DNA of 64,000 bases from Streptomyces solicavernae (GCF_029968095.1 NZ_JASCIR010000001.1:62001-126000); one strand, 5' to 3'. Shown: positions 36,717 through 44,886, counted from the stretch's first letter. Notes: generated from the letters alone by a model not told the origin. Program-made: numbers and translations.

Positions 36717-38243
36717 TCAGCCGACGTCAGGGAGCGGCTGAGGCGTTATCGGCGGGTGCCCCTGGAGGCTGCTGCCGAGGTGCGGCTGTCCGGCGGTCGA
36801 CAGCAGATAGGACGTCGGGGTCAGGCTGCGTGCTCCGGTGACCGTGAGGGTGATGTCCGATCCGAGGAGCGTGGTGAGCGCGCCGCTCTCGGCGTCCTCG
36901 CCCAGCGCCGCGACGGTCAGGTCCTTCCGGCCGTCACCGTTGAGGTCGCTGAGCAGCAGCCGGGAGCCGAAACCGTCGCCGGCCTCGTTCTCGCCGGGGA
37001 CGCCCTCGGTGCCCTGGTCGAATACCTGGCGGTTGGTCGTCGTGAGCCCGATGGAGCCGCCGTACATGACGGTCACGTGCCCGGCGTCGGCGACGGTGTC
37101 GGCGTCGGTGTCCTCGTTGGGGTCGCCGACGGCGAGGTCGTCGTGGCCGTCGCCGTTGATGTCACCCGCGGCGAGTCCGGCGCCGTACTGGTCGTACAGG
37201 TCGCCGTCGCCCGGTGTGTCGAAGTCGTCCTGGGTGAGGGTGTACCTCTCGACGTCGTCCACCGTCCAGGTGGGGTCGGTCTGGGAGACGGGGCGGCCCG
37301 GGACGTAGGTGATCTCGCCGCCGTGCTCGCCCTCACGGCCGAGGACGATGTCCCCGTAGCCGTCGTTGTCGAAGTCCCCGAAGACCGAGGAGTAGCCACC
37401 GCGGTAGCCGACCTGCAGGGGCGACGGGTTGAGGCCCAGCGTGCTTGCGTCACCCCCGCTTCGATAGAGCTGGGAGTGGTTGAACAGCAGGTCGTCCGCG
37501 CCGTCGCCGGTGACGTCACCTGACGTGAGGGCGACGACCTCGCCTCCCCAGGCATTCAGGTTGCCCAGCGGGTACGTACCGCTGTCGGCACCGTCGTTGG
37601 CGATGCCGCCCGCGTACAGCCAGGCTTGGGCCGAGGTGTTGCCGGCGGCCAGGTCGTCCTTGCCGTCTCCGTTGAAGTCACCCGCGGCGAGGGTCCGCCC
37701 GTGGGCGTCCTGATCGGTGCTCGTGGGATCGGCGAGTCTGGCGCTGCCCCGCAGGCCGTCCGGGGAGCCCCACAGGATCTGGACGATGCCGGCGTCCTGA
37801 TCGTCACCGACGTCCTCGCCCGGGGCACCGGTGGCGAGATCGGCGAAGCCGTCGTTGTTGAAGTCGGCGATGGCCACGGAGAATCCGAAGTGGTCACCGG
37901 CCGCCGCCTGCCCACCGACGCCTTTGGAATTCTGGGTGAATGTGACCCGCTCGGCCTGGCCGGCGCCCGCGCCCGCCGCGGAGCCGTACGCGACCGTGAC
38001 GGCCCCGGCACCCGCCAGACCGTCGACCGTGGCGTCGGGGGCGGAGGCGGCGAGGTCGACGTAGCCGTCGCCGTTGAAGTCCCCGTCGCGGCCGGACACC
38101 GAGGCACGATCGCCGGTCGCCGCGAAGGCGCTGCCCGCGAGAGCGGGGACCAGCAGGCCGCCCGTCAAGGCAGCGAGAGCGATGGCAGTTGCCATGCGGT
38201 GGTTACGTCCAGACAAGGGCTGTCTTCCCTCTTCAAATGTCAC
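36717..38243 (-). CDS. Secreted FG-GAP (integrin-like) repeat protein
   Basis: 508 residues from a GTG with GGGAG eight bases upstream; an internal TTG or ATG start is possible. A signal peptide is evident (RMATAIALAALTGGLLVPAL, cleavage after GSAFA). The mature protein is built of about seven FG-GAP/VCBS repeats, each with a calcium-binding DxNxDGxxD loop: GDFNGDGYVDLA, ADFNNDGFADLA, GDFNGDGKDDLA, GDVTGDGADDLL, GDFDNDGYGDIV, GDINGDGHDDLA and SDLNGDGRKDLT. Together these would close a beta-propeller outside the cell. The family is common in Streptomyces as single secreted propellers; ligands are unknown. It is the only intact large gene in the left half of the island. Confidence 0.85.
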   Translation of the reverse strand: MTFEEGRQPLSGRNHRMATAIALAALTGGLLVPALAGSAFAATGDRASVSGRDGDFNGDGYVDLAASAPDATVDGLAGAGAVTVAYGSAAGAGAGQAERVTFTQNSKGVGGQAAAGDHFGFSVAIADFNNDGFADLATGAPGEDVGDDQDAGIVQILWGSPDGLRGSARLADPTSTDQDAHGRTLAAGDFNGDGKDDLAAGNTSAQAWLYAGGIANDGADSGTYPLGNLNAWGGEVVALTSGDVTGDGADDLLFNHSQLYRSGGDASTLGLNPSPLQVGYRGGYSSVFGDFDNDGYGDIVLGREGEHGGEITYVPGRPVSQTDPTWTVDDVERYTLTQDDFDTPGDGDLYDQYGAGLAAGDINGDGHDDLAVGDPNEDTDADTVADAGHVTVMYGGSIGLTTTNRQVFDQGTEGVPGENEAGDGFGSRLLLSDLNGDGRKDLTVAALGEDAESGALTTLLGSDITLTVTGARSLTPTSYLLSTAGQPHLGSSLQGHPPITPQPLPDVG

Positions 38244-38326
38244 GCGAAATCTCCCGATGTGAAACGTGACGACCCCCGGTCGGGGGTCCGTGAACCTGGC
38301 GTGGGGGGAGAACGAACGTCAAACGT

Positions 38327-38338
38327 GGGGGGGGGGGG
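38327..38338. repeat. Run of twelve G
   Basis: An uninterrupted G12 tract about 85 bases upstream of the FG-GAP gene start, flanked by two GAACGTCA-containing repeats. Such runs slip easily during replication and may change promoter spacing. Confidence 0.9.
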
Positions 38339-38596
38339 AGACCGAACGTCACTGCAGACGGCCGTCCGGCCGGCTGCCGATCATGACTGGTCGGCGCGCA
38401 ACAATAACCGCTCCCGCCGACACTCATGCCCCAGAAGTCACGGGCGTTCATCACGGAACCGTCGGTTGGCCAGGTCGAGTTCAGACGTCGGCACCTGGCG
38501 ACAGGTCGGATCGCGGCGATGCACGAAGAGCCGATGTCAGTGGGCCCACGTAGCTTTCGGTTGACCGTCCGGCCGGGCGGCGAGGAGGGGTGGGAC

Positions 38597-39321
38597 ATGA
38601 AGTGGGTCGGGGACGCGCGGCTGGCAGCCGGGCCTGAGGCCACGTGGTACTTGGAGACGGCGTTCACGCCCGGTGCTCACCTGGGGACGGTGTACGACGA
38701 TCCGACAACACCCGTCGTCGTGACGAGCATCGAGGAGGTGACGACCATCCGTGTACCCAGCGGCCGCCTTGTGGTCGATGCGCCGTGGGACGACGACGAC
38801 ACCTGGCGCTATGAGCGTGGATTGCCGACGACGCCACCGCGGGAGCTGGCGGCGCGCATTTCCCCGGCGTCTACCGAGTGGAGCTCGCGTGGACGGCAGG
38901 CCCGTACGAGTTCTTCGGTGAACGCTTCGATGGCGTCGAGTGCGCGGCGACCCGGTTGCGCATCAGTGATGCCCCGGTGGTCGGGTGGGAGATGGGCCTG
39001 GGTGTCGGCGAGGACATCGAGCAGCTACCGCCGGGCGAGCATCCCCGGTTCGGCGCGGACCATAATGTCGGCTGCTTCGCCGACGCCGGCGCGTGGACGA
39101 CGTTGTCCGCACCATTTCGCACATGCGTGGATGGTTGTTGGCAGCCGCGTGACAGCGGACAGCTTTCGGACGGGTGCGAGCGGATCAGCGACGAGTCACA
39201 GCAAGCCGATCTGGTGACGTTCACGGCACAGTCAGGCGGCGTCGTCTGGCTGGGGCGAACCGAGAGCGGCGACGTGGCCGCGATCGTCGTCACCAGCGGC
39301 ATGGCCGGCGCCAAAGCATGA
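38597..39321 (+). pseudogene. DUF4241 family gene interrupted by a frameshift
   Basis: The first part, MKWVGDARLAAGPEATWYLE to IRVPSGRLVVDAPWDDDDTW and PRELAARI, is in one frame. From about 38860 the reading continues in another frame as FPGVYRVELAWTAGPYEFFG, AATRLRISDAPVVGWEMGLG and FGADHNVGCFADAGAWTTL, to the stop at 39321. Together they follow the order of DUF4241 proteins (uncharacterised; several sit in immunity or toxin-related loci). A single-base indel near 38855-38865 would restore one reading of about 240 residues. It may be a true pseudogene or a sequencing error. Confidence 0.65.
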
Positions 39322-39419
39322 TGTCGCTGCCTTGAAGCAGACCGGGTCCTACCCCCGTGACCACCGCCCCGCGGGCGACCCAGCGCTTGCTGCAGCAACG
39401 ACACCTTTCCGCTCACACC

Positions 39420-39503
39420 ACCAGAGTTCTCTGACACAGGCCAGTGAGGGCCGATCGGCTCCTGGTGAGCGGCTTCCTCACCGCCGTGCCATTCGCGTGC
39501 CAT
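39420..39503 (-). pseudogene. Second integrase C-terminal relic
   Basis: The minus strand reads MAREWHGGEEAAHQEPIGPH, the same integrase-tail motif as at 35360, sharing the exact 20-base sequence TATGGCACGCGAATGGCACG. Upstream is unrelated. Marks a second, older junction inside the island. Confidence 0.5.
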
Positions 39504-39607
39504 AGGCGCTGTGTCACAGGGGTCAACAGGGGTCGCGGAGCACGGTCAACGGCCACCTCCGTCAGACATGATTTCCCCTGGTCAAAGCACAGATCACCGC
39601 TGGAAGG

Positions 39608-39919
39608 CACCTGCGCGGCGACGCGGCCGCCGGGCGCCGCACCGCCCTGATCCGGTGGGGCGAGCGGCGCAGCGGCGTGGTGTGCGCCGTCACCCCACTC
39701 GCCGTCGGCCTGCTCTACGTCACCGCCGCCGCGGCCACCGACCGCACGCTGCTGCCCGCGGCCCTGGTGCTGCTCGCCGGCGCGGTGGTGACGGCGCGCC
39801 TGGTGCGGGTCACGTCGTCCGCGGAGCCGCGCGAGCGCAGTCGCCTGCCGTACAAGTCGTTCATGCTGACCCAGTACGGCGCCTGCCTGACGCAGATCGC
39901 GGTGGAACTGCTCGTCTGA
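39608..39919 (+). pseudogene. UbiA-family prenyltransferase, 3' fragment
   Basis: About 103 codons reading HLRGDAAAGRRTALIRWGER, LLYVTAAAATDRTLL, and ending SFMLTQYGACLTQIAVELLV. The EGD-x-x-AGRRT-like start and alternating hydrophobic segments are those of the C-terminal third of UbiA-type membrane prenyltransferases. The catalytic first Asp-rich motif and N-terminal helices are absent, and there is no start codon before the homology. A truncated remnant. Confidence 0.55.
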
Positions 39920-39994
39920 ACCTTGCCCTTGATCGTGGACACCTGGAGAGTCGCCTCCGCAAGCGCCAGTTCGACACCTGTGTAGAAATGACGT

Positions 39995-40034
39995 GAAACG
40001 CCCCGCTCCCAGACCGGGATGGCCGGGGCGTTTC
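39995..40034. terminator. Bidirectional hairpin between UbiA and CBS relics
   Basis: GAAACGCCCCG (39995-40005) pairs with CGGGGCGTTTC (40024-40034), an 11-bp perfect stem. Confidence 0.8.
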
Positions 40035-40053
40035 CACGGAACACGGATTTTCC

Positions 40054-40269
40054 TCAGGCGAGGCTCGGCTCCATCAGCCGGGCCAACAGGGCGTCGAGGC
40101 TGACCAGTCCGAGCAGGCGGCCGGAGTCGTCGCCGGCCACGGCGAGCGTGGCGCGGCGGCGGCGCAGTTCGTCGACGGCCTTGGCGATGGTGTCGCCGGG
40201 GGCGAGTTCCGGCACCGGGCGGGCCAGGTGGCGGGCGTCGAGGGCCTTCTTCGAGAAGGCGGAAGACAT
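40054..40269 (-). pseudogene. CBS-domain C-terminal fragment (CNNM/hemolysin-type)
   Basis: 71 codons: MSSAFSKKALDARHLARPVP then ELAPGDTIAKAVDELRRRRA and GRLLGLVSLDALLARLMEP. This is the second half of a CBS pair as found at the end of actinobacterial CNNM/CorC-like transporters. The membrane domain and first CBS motif are missing. Reading is open further upstream without homology. Confidence 0.5.
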
Positions 40270-40586
40270 GGTCGCCACACTTCGCGATGTGCACCGCCGT
40301 GCGGGCACGCTGGTTGACGAAGACCAACGCTCAGACGCTCGGTCTGGGGCGACGTGCGGCACGGCCGACGGCGCACAGCCGCCGAATCTTCCAAGCCATC
40401 CGTCCGGCAGGTAGGTGGGTAGGTGAGGCGACGCGACCCGACCGCATGCACACCGGATCCACAGAGTGTGGACCGAAGCCATCCGCACCGCCCACCAGCA
40501 CGATCCCGGGAAGCTCGCCGGCCAGCATGCCGCGCGCGTCGCTCCCCCACGCCTGCCCCTTCCCGTCTGCGCTCAGTGCTCTTTAC
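40270..40586. other. Island stretch without a recognisable gene
   Basis: 317 bases between the CBS fragment and the WXG operon end. No frame shows protein-like composition. Confidence 0.5.
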
Positions 40587-40883
40587 TCAGGAACCGCAGT
40601 CACGGCCGGCATCACACTGCCAACCGGAAAAGCCGCCTTCGCGGGGATGCTCGATGTCGTGGTCGAACTGTATGAATCCCCAGGCCACCCAGGCGATGAA
40701 GGCGATGCAGAGCGAGCTGCCGACCCACAAGGCCACCTTCTTCAGAAGGCGGCCGGATCCCTCGCCGTTCTCGTGAGAGCCGTTGCCGCTGTCCTCGTCA
40801 TCGACGTCGCCTCGGCGCGTCGGCTGGGCGGCAGCACCCGCCGACTCCGGGCGCTGCCGTGCCCCGGTGTGCCGGCCCTTCAC
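40587..40883 (-). CDS. Single-span membrane protein, third gene of the WXG-like operon
   Basis: 98 residues from a GTG that overlaps the stop of the 376-residue gene by four bases (GTGA). A polar N-terminus (RHTGARQRPESAGAAAQPTR, DDEDSGNGSHENGEGSG) precedes one membrane segment (ALWVGSSLCIAFIAWVAWGF) and a short outer tail with two cysteines (WQCDAGRDCGS). Not a recognised family. Its strict coupling to the preceding gene suggests a direct partner, for example a membrane docking or protective protein. Confidence 0.65.
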   Translation of the reverse strand: MKGRHTGARQRPESAGAAAQPTRRGDVDDEDSGNGSHENGEGSGRLLKKVALWVGSSLCIAFIAWVAWGFIQFDHDIEHPREGGFSGWQCDAGRDCGS

Positions 40884-42010
40884 GACCGAGCCGTCATCTC
40901 GTCCGACGAGCCGGACACGTTGAAGTCCCGTGCCATACCGGAAGTGTGGAGATGGGCGATGTCGGCCTGCTCCAGCTCCATGCCCAGCGGGCCCGGTCCG
41001 CCGCCGGACACCGTGGCACGGTGCTCGCTGGGGATGCCCCAGTCGTATCGCTTCTTGACCTCGACGTGGTACGTGATCTCGCCGTCCTCCTTCTCTCCGA
41101 CGAGACGGTACTGAAAGTGGTTGAGCGCGTAGTACCACTCCATACTGCTGTCGCCGTCCTCCGGCCTGGGGGCGGTGGAGGACCAGTCGGTGGTGAACGG
41201 TCCGTCCCTGCGCTTGCGGACGTCGTTCGTCAGCGTGTCGTCGACGTCCTCCCGGAAGGCAGGGATCTCGTCCATCATCTGCTGCGGTTCGACCTCGACG
41301 GGTTTTCCAGTGCCGTCCAGGTAGTGCTTGACCAGGCCGGCGGCCGTCGGCCAGCCCTTGATCGTGGCGAAGTAGGCGGCCACGTTGTTGAGCTGGTTAT
41401 GGACCTGGCGGTCCTTGGCGGTGGGCTCCACGATCCCGAACTTACGGTTCTCGGACTCGAAGTTGCCGACCGTACCGAAGATCACCTTGAGGCTCTTCGC
41501 CAGCCATTCGTCGTCCTCTACGGCGTCATCGAGCAACTTCCGCACACGGGTCTCCAGCGAGTCCGCAGTCGCCCTGCGTTCGTCGAGCATCCTGTCGGAC
41601 TCCGGGTAGTTCGGGTCGTACATCACCTCCCAGTCGACCCTGCCGGAGTCGGAGATCGTCATCCCTTCCCGCAGGGCCTCCTCCTGAAGGCTCTCGGCAC
41701 GCAGCTTCAGACCCGCCAGGCCCTCCACTCCACCGCGTCCGGTGTCGCCGTCGGCCTCTGTGTCCAGGAATTTCCGCAGCGCTCTGACCTCTTTGTCCAG
41801 CGCGTCGATGTCCATCTGGATGCGGTCACAGTATTTCTGCGCGGCGGAACCACCCTCGCCTCGCCAGTGATCCTTGTGGAGAGGCGTAACCACGTCATCG
41901 TGAAAGCCCGTACGGGCCTCCACCAGCTTCGTGTGGACCTTCACCCACTCGTCGGCAAAGGTCTCCAGTCCTGCGACGTCAAGTTGCAGCAGTGCAGTGA
42001 AGCCGGGCAT
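40880..42010 (-). CDS. Large WXG100-superfamily-like protein with distinct C-terminal domain
   Basis: 376 residues from the ATG at 42010 (MPGFTALLQLDVAGLETFADEW). The N-terminal 230 residues are long helices with a DHWRGEGGSAAQKYCDR turn, i.e. a WxG-like hairpin of the ESAT-6/WXG100 superfamily. From about 265 a different, beta-rich domain follows (SSMEWYYALNHFQYRLVGEK, YHVEVKKRYDWGIPSEHRA, DIAHLHTSGMARDFNVSG). This is the layout of effectors or substrates of type VII-like secretion in actinobacteria, but no known toxin active site is seen, and ESX machinery is not in the window. Expressed with a small WXG-like partner upstream and a membrane protein downstream. Confidence 0.65.
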   Translation of the reverse strand: MPGFTALLQLDVAGLETFADEWVKVHTKLVEARTGFHDDVVTPLHKDHWRGEGGSAAQKYCDRIQMDIDALDKEVRALRKFLDTEADGDTGRGGVEGLAGLKLRAESLQEEALREGMTISDSGRVDWEVMYDPNYPESDRMLDERRATADSLETRVRKLLDDAVEDDEWLAKSLKVIFGTVGNFESENRKFGIVEPTAKDRQVHNQLNNVAAYFATIKGWPTAAGLVKHYLDGTGKPVEVEPQQMMDEIPAFREDVDDTLTNDVRKRRDGPFTTDWSSTAPRPEDGDSSMEWYYALNHFQYRLVGEKEDGEITYHVEVKKRYDWGIPSEHRATVSGGGPGPLGMELEQADIAHLHTSGMARDFNVSGSSDEMTARS

Positions 42011-42044
42011 GTCCCATCCTGTATGCCGGTGCGGTCCGTGAAGG

Positions 42045-42518
42045 TCAGGAGAACTGAGAGGCAGTACGTGTCTCGTTCGCGTCGTAGGCATCCGCGCTGA
42101 GGCGGAAGTTGTCCGCTGCCTGATCGAGCCGCTGCACGACAAACTGATTCAGCTTCTCCCAGCGCCCCTCAAGCTCGTCGAGACTGCCGATAAAGTCCCA
42201 GCCGTCGGCCGCGCGGGCCAAGCCGTCACTCGCGTCCTCCGCCAGGCCCCGTGTCTTGCGGATCACTTCTGACGCTGTTTCGCAGTGTTCAGCCCTCTTA
42301 CGCAGGAACGACGAGGTGACACCGACGTCCGGCTCCTTGCCCCACGGCGCCGGCGGGGTCGGGCTGGGATTCGGAGAGGGCGAAGGCTCCGGGGTGGGAC
42401 GATCACCGCCAGACCCTGGTCCGGACGGCGAAGGACTTGGAGTGGGGCCCGGAGTAGGGCCCGGCGATGGCTCTGCGGTCAGCGCGTATGCGGCCCTCGG
42501 ATCGACTGGCTCGCCCAT
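42045..42518 (-). CDS. Small WXG100-like helical protein, first gene of the operon
   Basis: 157 residues from the ATG at 42518. An N-terminal Pro/Ser/Gly repeat (PSPGPTPGPTPSPSPSGPG) is followed from residue 70 by two helices joined by DGWDFIGS (SFLRKRAEHCETASEVIRKT, LEGRWEKLNQFVVQRLDQAA), the size and turn of an ESAT-6/WXG100 hairpin. Such proteins pair with a second WXG protein; the next gene 34 bases downstream is a good candidate. Secretion is inferred only from family resemblance. Confidence 0.6.
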   Translation of the reverse strand: MGEPVDPRAAYALTAEPSPGPTPGPTPSPSPSGPGSGGDRPTPEPSPSPNPSPTPPAPWGKEPDVGVTSSFLRKRAEHCETASEVIRKTRGLAEDASDGLARAADGWDFIGSLDELEGRWEKLNQFVVQRLDQAADNFRLSADAYDANETRTASQFS

Positions 42519-42937
42519 ACTTCTCCCCCAGCTACCGCGAACTCGTCCCTCATGAGGCACGACGACTCTCCTGAAATGTACAGGACACTGGACAGGCCGC
42601 GACGAGTCCGTCCGACGATCCCGAGCGAACATGATCCGACGATCCCGAGCGAACATGAACTGAGCGATGAGGCCGGCTCCTGGCCCCGAGTGCCTCCGAG
42701 CGGAGACCAACTCCCGCATACAGGGCGCTTTTTGATCAACCATGAGCTGCAGGTAGATTCCGAGCTTCGCCGCTGCAGATGAAGGGACGACGAACGGTGC
42801 TGCGGTGAGCCCGAGATGCCGTACTGGCCTCCGGAGAGGACCGCGCATGGCCACTCGGTACAGCGCACCTGAAGCGGCGCTCGGGAGGCGGCGTTTCCCC
42901 TGATCAGAGGCCGAATTGCAGCCCGAAAGCCGATTGA
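42519..42937. other. Upstream region of the WXG-like operon
   Basis: 419 bases between the operon start and attR. Contains a 24-bp direct repeat (CCGACGATCCCGAGCGAACA plus TGAT, at about 42609-42656) and should hold the operon promoter. No gene is supported. Confidence 0.5.
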
Positions 42938-42978
42938 TTCCCAAGCTCAGAGCGCGGTTTCGATTCCCGTCACCCGCT
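42938..42978 (+). other. attR: duplicated tRNA-Gly 3' segment
   Basis: Matches the tRNA-Gly segment 35238-35278 at 40 of 41 bases. The copy lacks the 5' half of the tRNA and the CCA, so it is not a tRNA gene, but the right end of the island. Confidence 0.9.
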
Positions 42979-43018
42979 GCGGCAGTACGGGGCCACGAGA
43001 TCGGGCGGCAGTCGGCAG

Positions 43019-43234
43019 TCAGGCGATCGCTGTAGCCGTGTAGCCGGCGGTGGCGATGGCCGCGACGATCTCCTGGGCCGGGACTGGGCGTTCGAGTTCG
43101 ACGACGGTGCGCTCGGTGCGCAGGTGGGTGGTGCTGGTGGTGACGCCGGGGAGTTCTTCGACCTCGTCGTCGATGAGGAGGCCGCAGCTGTTGCAGTGCA
43201 TGCCGGTGACGGCGAATTCGAGGCGGAGGGTCAT
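43019..43234 (-). CDS. Heavy-metal-associated (CopZ-like) chaperone
   Basis: 71 residues: MTLRLEFAVTGMHCNSCGLL carries the metal-binding GMxCxxC motif, followed by the ferredoxin-like HMA fold (VEELPGVTTSTTHLRTERTV, VAAIATAGYTATA). Such proteins pass Cu(I) to transporters. The ATG overlaps the stop of the TauE/cupredoxin gene (ATGA), so the two are translated together. Last gene of the metal operon, 40 bases from attR. Confidence 0.88.
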   Translation of the reverse strand: MTLRLEFAVTGMHCNSCGLLIDDEVEELPGVTTSTTHLRTERTVVELERPVPAQEIVAAIATAGYTATAIA

Positions 43235-44346
43235 CGTGCGGTCTCCTTCGGGGTGGTGGTGCGGGGGCCGGTGGTGCTGGGGTCGGTGGTGCTGGGGCCG
43301 GTGGTGCTGGGGCCGGTGGGCTGCTGGAAGGTGATCTCGCCGCCGTACATGCCCATGCCGCAGGTGAAGTTGAGGGTGCCGGGTTTGGGGGTGCCGAGGT
43401 CGATGGGGGTCCGGCCGGTGACGGGGAGGATTTCCTGGACGCCCTCGTCGGGGACGACGAAGGAACGTACGCAGCCGTTGGTGTTGTCGGTGGCGACGAC
43501 GAGCTTGGTCGGGACGCCTGCGGTCGCGGTGATGGCGGTGGGTGCGTAGGAGTTGGTGCGGGCCTGGACGATGATGGTCTGGACTCCGCCGGTCGTGGTC
43601 ACGGTCTTCTGCGGCGACTGCAGGGTCTGCGGCGCGGCGGCCGCCGGGGCGGAGGCGGGCCACCAGCCGCCGAGGCGCAGGCCGGAGCCGGCGGTCCACA
43701 GCGCGACGGCGAGGACGATCACCGCGGTGACGATGCTGAGGCGGCCCTGCCAGCGGCGGGCTGCGGAGCGGAGCAGGAAGCCGAGTACGGCGAAGAGCGG
43801 TCCGGTGCCGAGGACGAACCCCGCCATGACGGCGGCACCGGCGAGCGGGGACCCGGCGGTGACGGCGATCAGCTCCACGCTGAGGGTGACACCGCAGGGG
43901 ATGAGGACGGTGAGGAAGCCGAGTACGGCCGGGGTGGTGACGGCGGTCGACTTCGCCGACCTTCGTACCCGCCGCCCCCAGGAGGCGGGCGACCTCGGGA
44001 CGAAGCGGCGCACGGCACGGACGCCGAGCATGTCGAGGGCGAACAGCAGCATCAGCACCGCGCTCGCGATCAGCAGTACGGCGCGGGCTCGGGGGCCTGG
44101 CTGGATGGCGGCGCCGACCAGGCCGAGGGCCGCGCCGAGGAGCGTGTGGGAGACGAGCTTGGCGCCGAGGAACGCTCCGACCGGGGCGAACAGGCCGCTG
44201 CGCTCCCATGCTTCGGAGCTCCAGGAAGTGGCGCGGCGGCCGACGGCGCCGGCGAGCAGGCCGCCCTGGACGGCGGCGCAGGAGGCGCCGCCGGCGAAGA
44301 GACCGGTGGTCAAGCCGGTGACGAACAAGGTGGTGGTGGAGGCCAT
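43231..44346 (-). CDS. TauE/SafE-like membrane protein fused to a cupredoxin-like domain
   Basis: 371 residues. Residues 1-235 have about six membrane segments of the sulfite-exporter/DsbD-like type (FVTGLTTGLFAGGASCAAVQ with a membrane cysteine, FLTVLIPCGVTLSVELIAVT with Pro-Cys). From about 255 a secreted-side cupredoxin-like domain follows (VQTIIVQARTNSYAPTAITA, NGCVRSFVVPDEGVQEILPV, and TLNFTCGMGMYGGEITF, where Cys and Met ligands sit in the usual C-terminal loop). Ends in a Thr/Pro repeat. Likely handles copper at the membrane, with the HMA protein downstream as partner. The family is seen in bacteria with copper-resistance loci; transport direction is unknown. Confidence 0.8.
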   Translation of the reverse strand: MASTTTLFVTGLTTGLFAGGASCAAVQGGLLAGAVGRRATSWSSEAWERSGLFAPVGAFLGAKLVSHTLLGAALGLVGAAIQPGPRARAVLLIASAVLMLLFALDMLGVRAVRRFVPRSPASWGRRVRRSAKSTAVTTPAVLGFLTVLIPCGVTLSVELIAVTAGSPLAGAAVMAGFVLGTGPLFAVLGFLLRSAARRWQGRLSIVTAVIVLAVALWTAGSGLRLGGWWPASAPAAAAPQTLQSPQKTVTTTGGVQTIIVQARTNSYAPTAITATAGVPTKLVVATDNTNGCVRSFVVPDEGVQEILPVTGRTPIDLGTPKPGTLNFTCGMGMYGGEITFQQPTGPSTTGPSTTDPSTTGPRTTTPKETAR

Positions 44347-44433
44347 GAGGTAAGGACTCTCTCTGCTGAGATGGCCGGATCAGGACATGACGAGGCACCC
44401 GGAGGCCCAACGGGCAGGCGGGCGCGGGTGTTG

Positions 44434-44886
44434 TCAGGTCCGGCTGACGCAGAGGAGCGCGACGGGATCGGGTGCCCGGGGCCAGGCGCACCCGTCGTCG
44501 ACCGCTGCAGCGCTCAGCGGTTCGGCGGAAACCGGAGGTACCGCGAGGGTGTCCGTGCCGGGGGCGGCGGCGGGTGCGACAAACAGTGGCGTGTGCGCAG
44601 TCGTGAGCGGGCAGTCCATGCTCATGGCCGGACACTCGTCGGGCGCGGGAGCCATCGCATGCAGGCCCTGTTCCCTCTCCGCGTGGGCCACCTCGGCGGT
44701 CATGGCTTCGGCCGTCATGGCTTCGGCCGTCATGGCTTCGGCCGTCATGCCGGGCATGGGCTCGGCCATGGTCATGGCCATGGTGGTGTGCGCGGGGCCC
44801 CACATCAAGTAGGCGCAGGCCAGCAGCGCACCGGCCACGAGGGCGGCGAGCGCGGGCCGGGGGCGCCGGGCGGGGCGGACGAGCAT
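44434..44886 (-). CDS. Met-rich exported protein (DUF6153-like)
   Basis: 150 residues from the ATG at 44886. N-terminal LAALVAGALLACAYLMWG is a signal or anchor. The exposed part begins MAMTMAEPMPGMTAEAMTAE with three identical MTAEA repeats coded by the 15-bp repeat ATGGCTTCGGCCGTC; further on are MSMDCPL and a C-terminal PDPVALLCVSRT, the short conserved end that marks DUF6153-type proteins. Clustered methionines and cysteines suggest Cu(I) binding outside the membrane, in keeping with the neighbours; this is inference. Confidence 0.65.
   Translation of the reverse strand: MLVRPARRPRPALAALVAGALLACAYLMWGPAHTTMAMTMAEPMPGMTAEAMTAEAMTAEAMTAEVAHAEREQGLHAMAPAPDECPAMSMDCPLTTAHTPLFVAPAAAPGTDTLAVPPVSAEPLSAAAVDDGCAWPRAPDPVALLCVSRT

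Larger units (their letters stand above)
35238..42978. mobile_element. 7.7-kb tRNA-Gly genomic island
   Basis: Bounded by 41-bp direct repeats of the tRNA-Gly(CCC) 3' part, offset by exactly 7,700 bases. Contains integrase relics (35247-35378, 36405-36612, 39420-39503), gene fragments (UbiA, CBS domain, DUF4241 with frameshift), a secreted FG-GAP protein and a WXG100-like three-gene operon. No intact integrase, excisionase, replication or transfer gene was found, so it is now immobile or depends on helpers. More than one integrase tail suggests stacked insertions followed by decay. Confidence 0.85.

Noticed and set aside
42938..42978. Second tRNA-Gly gene
   Set aside because: Only the 3' half is present and there is no D arm or acceptor 5' strand, so it is an attachment-site duplicate.
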